In this document: piece by piece, positions 61,448-64,000 of the stretch
Layout: each line of letters opens with the position of its first letter
Numbering within the stretch: position 1 is the stretch's first letter
NCBI RefSeq assembly: GCF_035317345.1
Contig: NZ_JAYKTU010000003.1
Reading direction: 5' to 3' (one strand)
DNA: 64,000 nt
Source of the DNA: Cellvibrio fontiphilus
GTDB taxonomy: Bacteria > Pseudomonadota > Gammaproteobacteria > Pseudomonadales > Cellvibrionaceae
Position numbers and translations under genes: made by a program
Notes under the pieces: model-generated
The model's input: only the letters and a program-made list of their open reading frames with translations
Told to the model about the DNA's origin: nothing
The model's database searches: none

Positions 61448-62983
61448 ATGAAGTTTCTGAAACCTGCAAGTGTGCAATCCGCCAAAAGCGCGCTGGGTAC
61501 ACCCTGGAAGGTGGCGATTATTGACGATGAAGAACAGATTCATGCGGTCACGCAACTGGTATTGAAAAACACCCGTATTGATGACCTGCCGCTGCAATTC
61601 CTGAATGCTTACAGCGCCGAAGAGGGTTTGCGCCTGTTTCAGGATCACCCGGATGTAGCCCTGGCATTTATCGATGTAATTATGGAAAGCGACGATGCCG
61701 GTTTGCAGCTGATCCATAAAATCCGCAACGAATTAGGCAATCACAGCACACGCATAGTATTACGCACCGGCCAGCCCGGCACGGCGCCGGAAGAAACCGT
61801 GATTCGCAGCTACGACATCAACGATTACAAAAGCAAAACCGAACTCACCGACACCAAATTAAAAACCTGCGTTTACTCGTCCATCCGCTCCTACCGCGAC
61901 ATCATCACCATCGAAAAAAGTAAACGCGGCATGCAAAAAGTAATTGCTGCCTCTGACTCGGTATTACGCAGCCAAACGCTCTACCAATTTGGCAATGCAA
62001 TTTTGAATCACACAATCCAATTGCTGAATATCAAAACGGCAGAGATGTATTTAATCAGCCGTCACGTCGATTTATTTGGCGATGCAGAAGTGATGTTGCT
62101 CGCTGCCACCGGCGATGAGGTAAAACTCGATACCGAATGGAGCGCGGAGATAATGCCGGCCGATGTTAAAAAAATGATTGAACAAACATTGGCGCAGCAA
62201 CAATCCTACAGCGACGAGAATATTTTTATCGGTTACTACCACACCAATAGCAGCACCGAGAGTGTGCTCTACACCCGCTTTCACGAAGCACACAACAGCC
62301 AGCAAGATGAAATATTAAAATTATTTGCCGCCAATATCACACTCATATTCCAAAACCTGCACAACCGCGAACACATTCAGGAAACCCAAAAAGAATTACT
62401 ACTGGTATTGGGCGATGCGATTGAACAGCGCTCCAAAGAAACCGGTTCCCATGTGCGTCGCGTTGCACTTATGTGTGAACTGATAGCACTGAAACTGGGC
62501 CAGACAACTGAATACGCCGAGACACTTAAATATGCCTCACCCCTGCATGACATAGGCAAAATTGGTATTCCCGAAAGCATTCTGCACAAGCCCGGAAAAC
62601 TCGATGCAGCCGAATGGGAAATTATGAAAACCCACGCGCAAATCGGTTACGAGCTGTTAAAAAATTCCACTCGCACCATTGCCAAAATGGGTGCGCGTAT
62701 CGCCCTCAGCCACCACGAGCACTGGGACGGCAATGGCTATCCCAGCGGCTTGAAAGGTGAGGCTATTCCGCTGGAAGGGCGCATAGTAGCGCTGATTGAT
62801 GTTATTGATGCACTGGGTTCCGAGCGCTCCTATAAAAAACCCTGGCAGGAAAATGACATCATCCAATATGTGCGCGAGCGCAGTGGCAAACAATTCGACC
62901 CACAAATCGCCGAGGCGGCGCTGGAACTGTTTGATCACTTCCGCGATATTCGCCGCAATTTTCCCGACTACCCATCACATTAA
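61448..62983 (+). CDS. HD-GYP response regulator (c-di-GMP phosphodiesterase) with DUF3369
   Basis: 511 residues. Receiver domain (~15-130) with Asp77-type site (VALAFIDVIMES); DUF3369 (~150-300) with SVLRSQTLYQFGNAIL; HD-GYP domain (~315-505) with LHDIGKIGIPE, HAQIGYELL, SHHEHWDGNGYPSGL and VIDALGSERSYKKPW. All catalytic HD and GYP residues are present, so it should hydrolyse c-di-GMP. It overlaps the next gene by one base (TAATG), which encodes its probable kinase. Orn at 57.5 kb would finish pGpG degradation. Confidence 0.95.
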   Translation: MKFLKPASVQSAKSALGTPWKVAIIDDEEQIHAVTQLVLKNTRIDDLPLQFLNAYSAEEGLRLFQDHPDVALAFIDVIMESDDAGLQLIHKIRNELGNHSTRIVLRTGQPGTAPEETVIRSYDINDYKSKTELTDTKLKTCVYSSIRSYRDIITIEKSKRGMQKVIAASDSVLRSQTLYQFGNAILNHTIQLLNIKTAEMYLISRHVDLFGDAEVMLLAATGDEVKLDTEWSAEIMPADVKKMIEQTLAQQQSYSDENIFIGYYHTNSSTESVLYTRFHEAHNSQQDEILKLFAANITLIFQNLHNREHIQETQKELLLVLGDAIEQRSKETGSHVRRVALMCELIALKLGQTTEYAETLKYASPLHDIGKIGIPESILHKPGKLDAAEWEIMKTHAQIGYELLKNSTRTIAKMGARIALSHHEHWDGNGYPSGLKGEAIPLEGRIVALIDVIDALGSERSYKKPWQENDIIQYVRERSGKQFDPQIAEAALELFDHFRDIRRNFPDYPSH

Positions 62984-64000
62984 TGACTATGCCAAAAAAC
63001 CTGTACGACACACTTTTGGATGTTTCCAAATCCTCCATGATTGATGCGGGGGATATGCAAACAGCAGGCTTATTAATTCTCACGGCAGCAATTCATGGCC
63101 TGGGCATTCAGCGCGCGGGAATTTGGTTGCTTACCGAAGACAAACAAGCCATCTGCGGCAAGATGTTAATCGATGGCGACGATTGTAAATTGGACACCGA
63201 TTTGTGCTTGGCGCGCCGCGACTTTCCCGATTATTTTGCCAGCCTGGATAGCGAGCGCGCGGTCGTCGCAAACGATGCACTCACCGACCCCAGCACCTGC
63301 GAATTTCGCGATGCTTATTTGATCCCTCACGGCATAAGCTCCATGCTCGATGCACCTATTCGTCACCACGGCATAATGCTTGGCATTATTTGCTGCGAAC
63401 ATCAGGGCGAGGCGCGCATCTGGACCAATGAAGAAATTGCTTTTGTAAGCGCGCTGGCCGACACCTACGGGCGCGCAGTGAGTGCCGCACAGCGCAATGA
63501 ATACGAGCGCAAACTGCAAGAAATTAATAATCAACTTGAACAAAAAATTCAGGAGCGCACCGAGGGCTTGCAGCGCGCACTGGAAAATTTACACACAGCA
63601 CAGGCCAAGTTAGTTGAAAGCGAAAAACTCGCTTCACTGGGGCGATTGGTCTCCAGCCTTGCCCACGAAATTAACACGCCACTCGGCATAGCCGTCACCT
63701 CATCCAGCCACTGCGCCAGTGAGTTAAAACGTGTGCAACAACTTTATCGCGATGAGCAATTAAATGAAGAGGAATTCGCGCAGTTTTTACAGGGAATGGA
63801 CGACGGCCTGCAACTGATTAATCACAACCTTACCCGCGCTGCAGGTTTGGTGCGTGACTTTAAATTATCCGGTGCCATTCACATTGCCGACGATCAGGAA
63901 GTGTTTGATCTGCGCGCCTGCATCGAGCTGTCACTCAAGGGCTTGCAGCCACTGCTGCGCAAACACCACATCAGCTGCGAGTTATTGCCGGGGGCTGCCC
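62983..64000 (+). CDS. GAF-domain sensor histidine kinase (3' truncated)
   Basis: At least 339 residues, running off the window. Begins at ATG 62983 within TAATG of the HD-GYP gene. A GAF-like domain (~18-165, with DAPIRHHGIMLGIICCEH) is followed by a coiled coil with LQEINNQLEQKIQERTEGLQ read in parts, then a HisKA-type box SSLAHEINTPLGIAV with phospho-acceptor His (~227). No transmembrane segment, so cytoplasmic. The ATPase domain lies beyond the window. It likely phosphorylates the HD-GYP regulator. Confidence 0.88.
   Translation, partial: MTMPKNLYDTLLDVSKSSMIDAGDMQTAGLLILTAAIHGLGIQRAGIWLLTEDKQAICGKMLIDGDDCKLDTDLCLARRDFPDYFASLDSERAVVANDALTDPSTCEFRDAYLIPHGISSMLDAPIRHHGIMLGIICCEHQGEARIWTNEEIAFVSALADTYGRAVSAAQRNEYERKLQEINNQLEQKIQERTEGLQRALENLHTAQAKLVESEKLASLGRLVSSLAHEINTPLGIAVTSSSHCASELKRVQQLYRDEQLNEEEFAQFLQGMDDGLQLINHNLTRAAGLVRDFKLSGAIHIADDQEVFDLRACIELSLKGLQPLLRKHHISCELLPGAA

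Overview
The window reads as a chromosomal segment of a free-living, polysaccharide-degrading gammaproteobacterium close to Cellvibrio and relatives. This is an inference from gene content and order, not from a database search. The grounds are serine-rich linkers between secreted carbohydrate-active modules (GH11 xylanase with a CBM60-like module, GH43, a 1699-residue GH81 endo-beta-1,3-glucanase) and Pseudomonas-like housekeeping order (hemA-prfA-prmC-moeB divergent from TPR lipoprotein-lolB-ispE-tRNA-Gln-prs-rplY-pth-ychF, and orn next to rsgA). No plasmid, phage, insertion sequence or CRISPR was seen.

Layout. 1-2.8 kb: the end of a DUF1592/1588/1585 protein and a Tat-exported DUF1552 protein. 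3.1-5.4 kb: GH11 xylanase behind a strong sigma70-type promoter, then a HEAT-repeat membrane-anchored protein. 5.5-10.1 kb (minus): a molybdenum hydroxylase operon (xdhC-like, mocA-like, [2Fe-2S] subunit, Tat-exported molybdopterin subunit). 10.2-12.8 kb: GH43 enzyme, an NmrA-type reductase and a divergent HxlR regulator. 13-18 kb: GH81 enzyme with FN3 domains and duplicated accessory modules.

18.2-26.7 kb (minus): ten tightly packed genes, several overlapping. They encode a thermostable-hemolysin/GNAT-like protein, an acyl-adenylate ligase, a haem-oxygenase-like di-iron oxidase, a short-chain dehydrogenase, a TPR protein, a two-component system, a cupredoxin-fold protein, an FTR1 iron permease and a predicted outer-membrane protein. 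This is the strongest candidate for a little-described system: it looks like small-molecule synthesis plus envelope sensing plus iron supply on one transcript.

26.8-39.7 kb: yjdM, the ABC-F protein ybiT, an MCP-porin-periplasmic-protein operon, an ECF sigma operon, mrcB, a PfkB-type nucleoside/sugar kinase and small membrane proteins. 39.7-51.7 kb: the conserved haem, translation and nucleotide block with one tRNA-Gln(UUG). 51.7-54.8 kb (minus): moeA, trhP and a 2[4Fe-4S] ferredoxin. 54.9-64 kb: a haem-binding VCBS-repeat protein, an AT-rich orphan lipoprotein, orn/rsgA, a rhodanese, a PEP-CTERM protein, and an HD-GYP response regulator overlapping a GAF-histidine kinase that runs off the window end.

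Four loci concern molybdenum cofactor (xdhC, mocA, moeB, moeA), and the only visible molybdoenzyme is the hydroxylase at 5.6-8.2 kb. Intrinsic terminators are well formed at most convergent junctions. Three share a GGCGCC-type stem.
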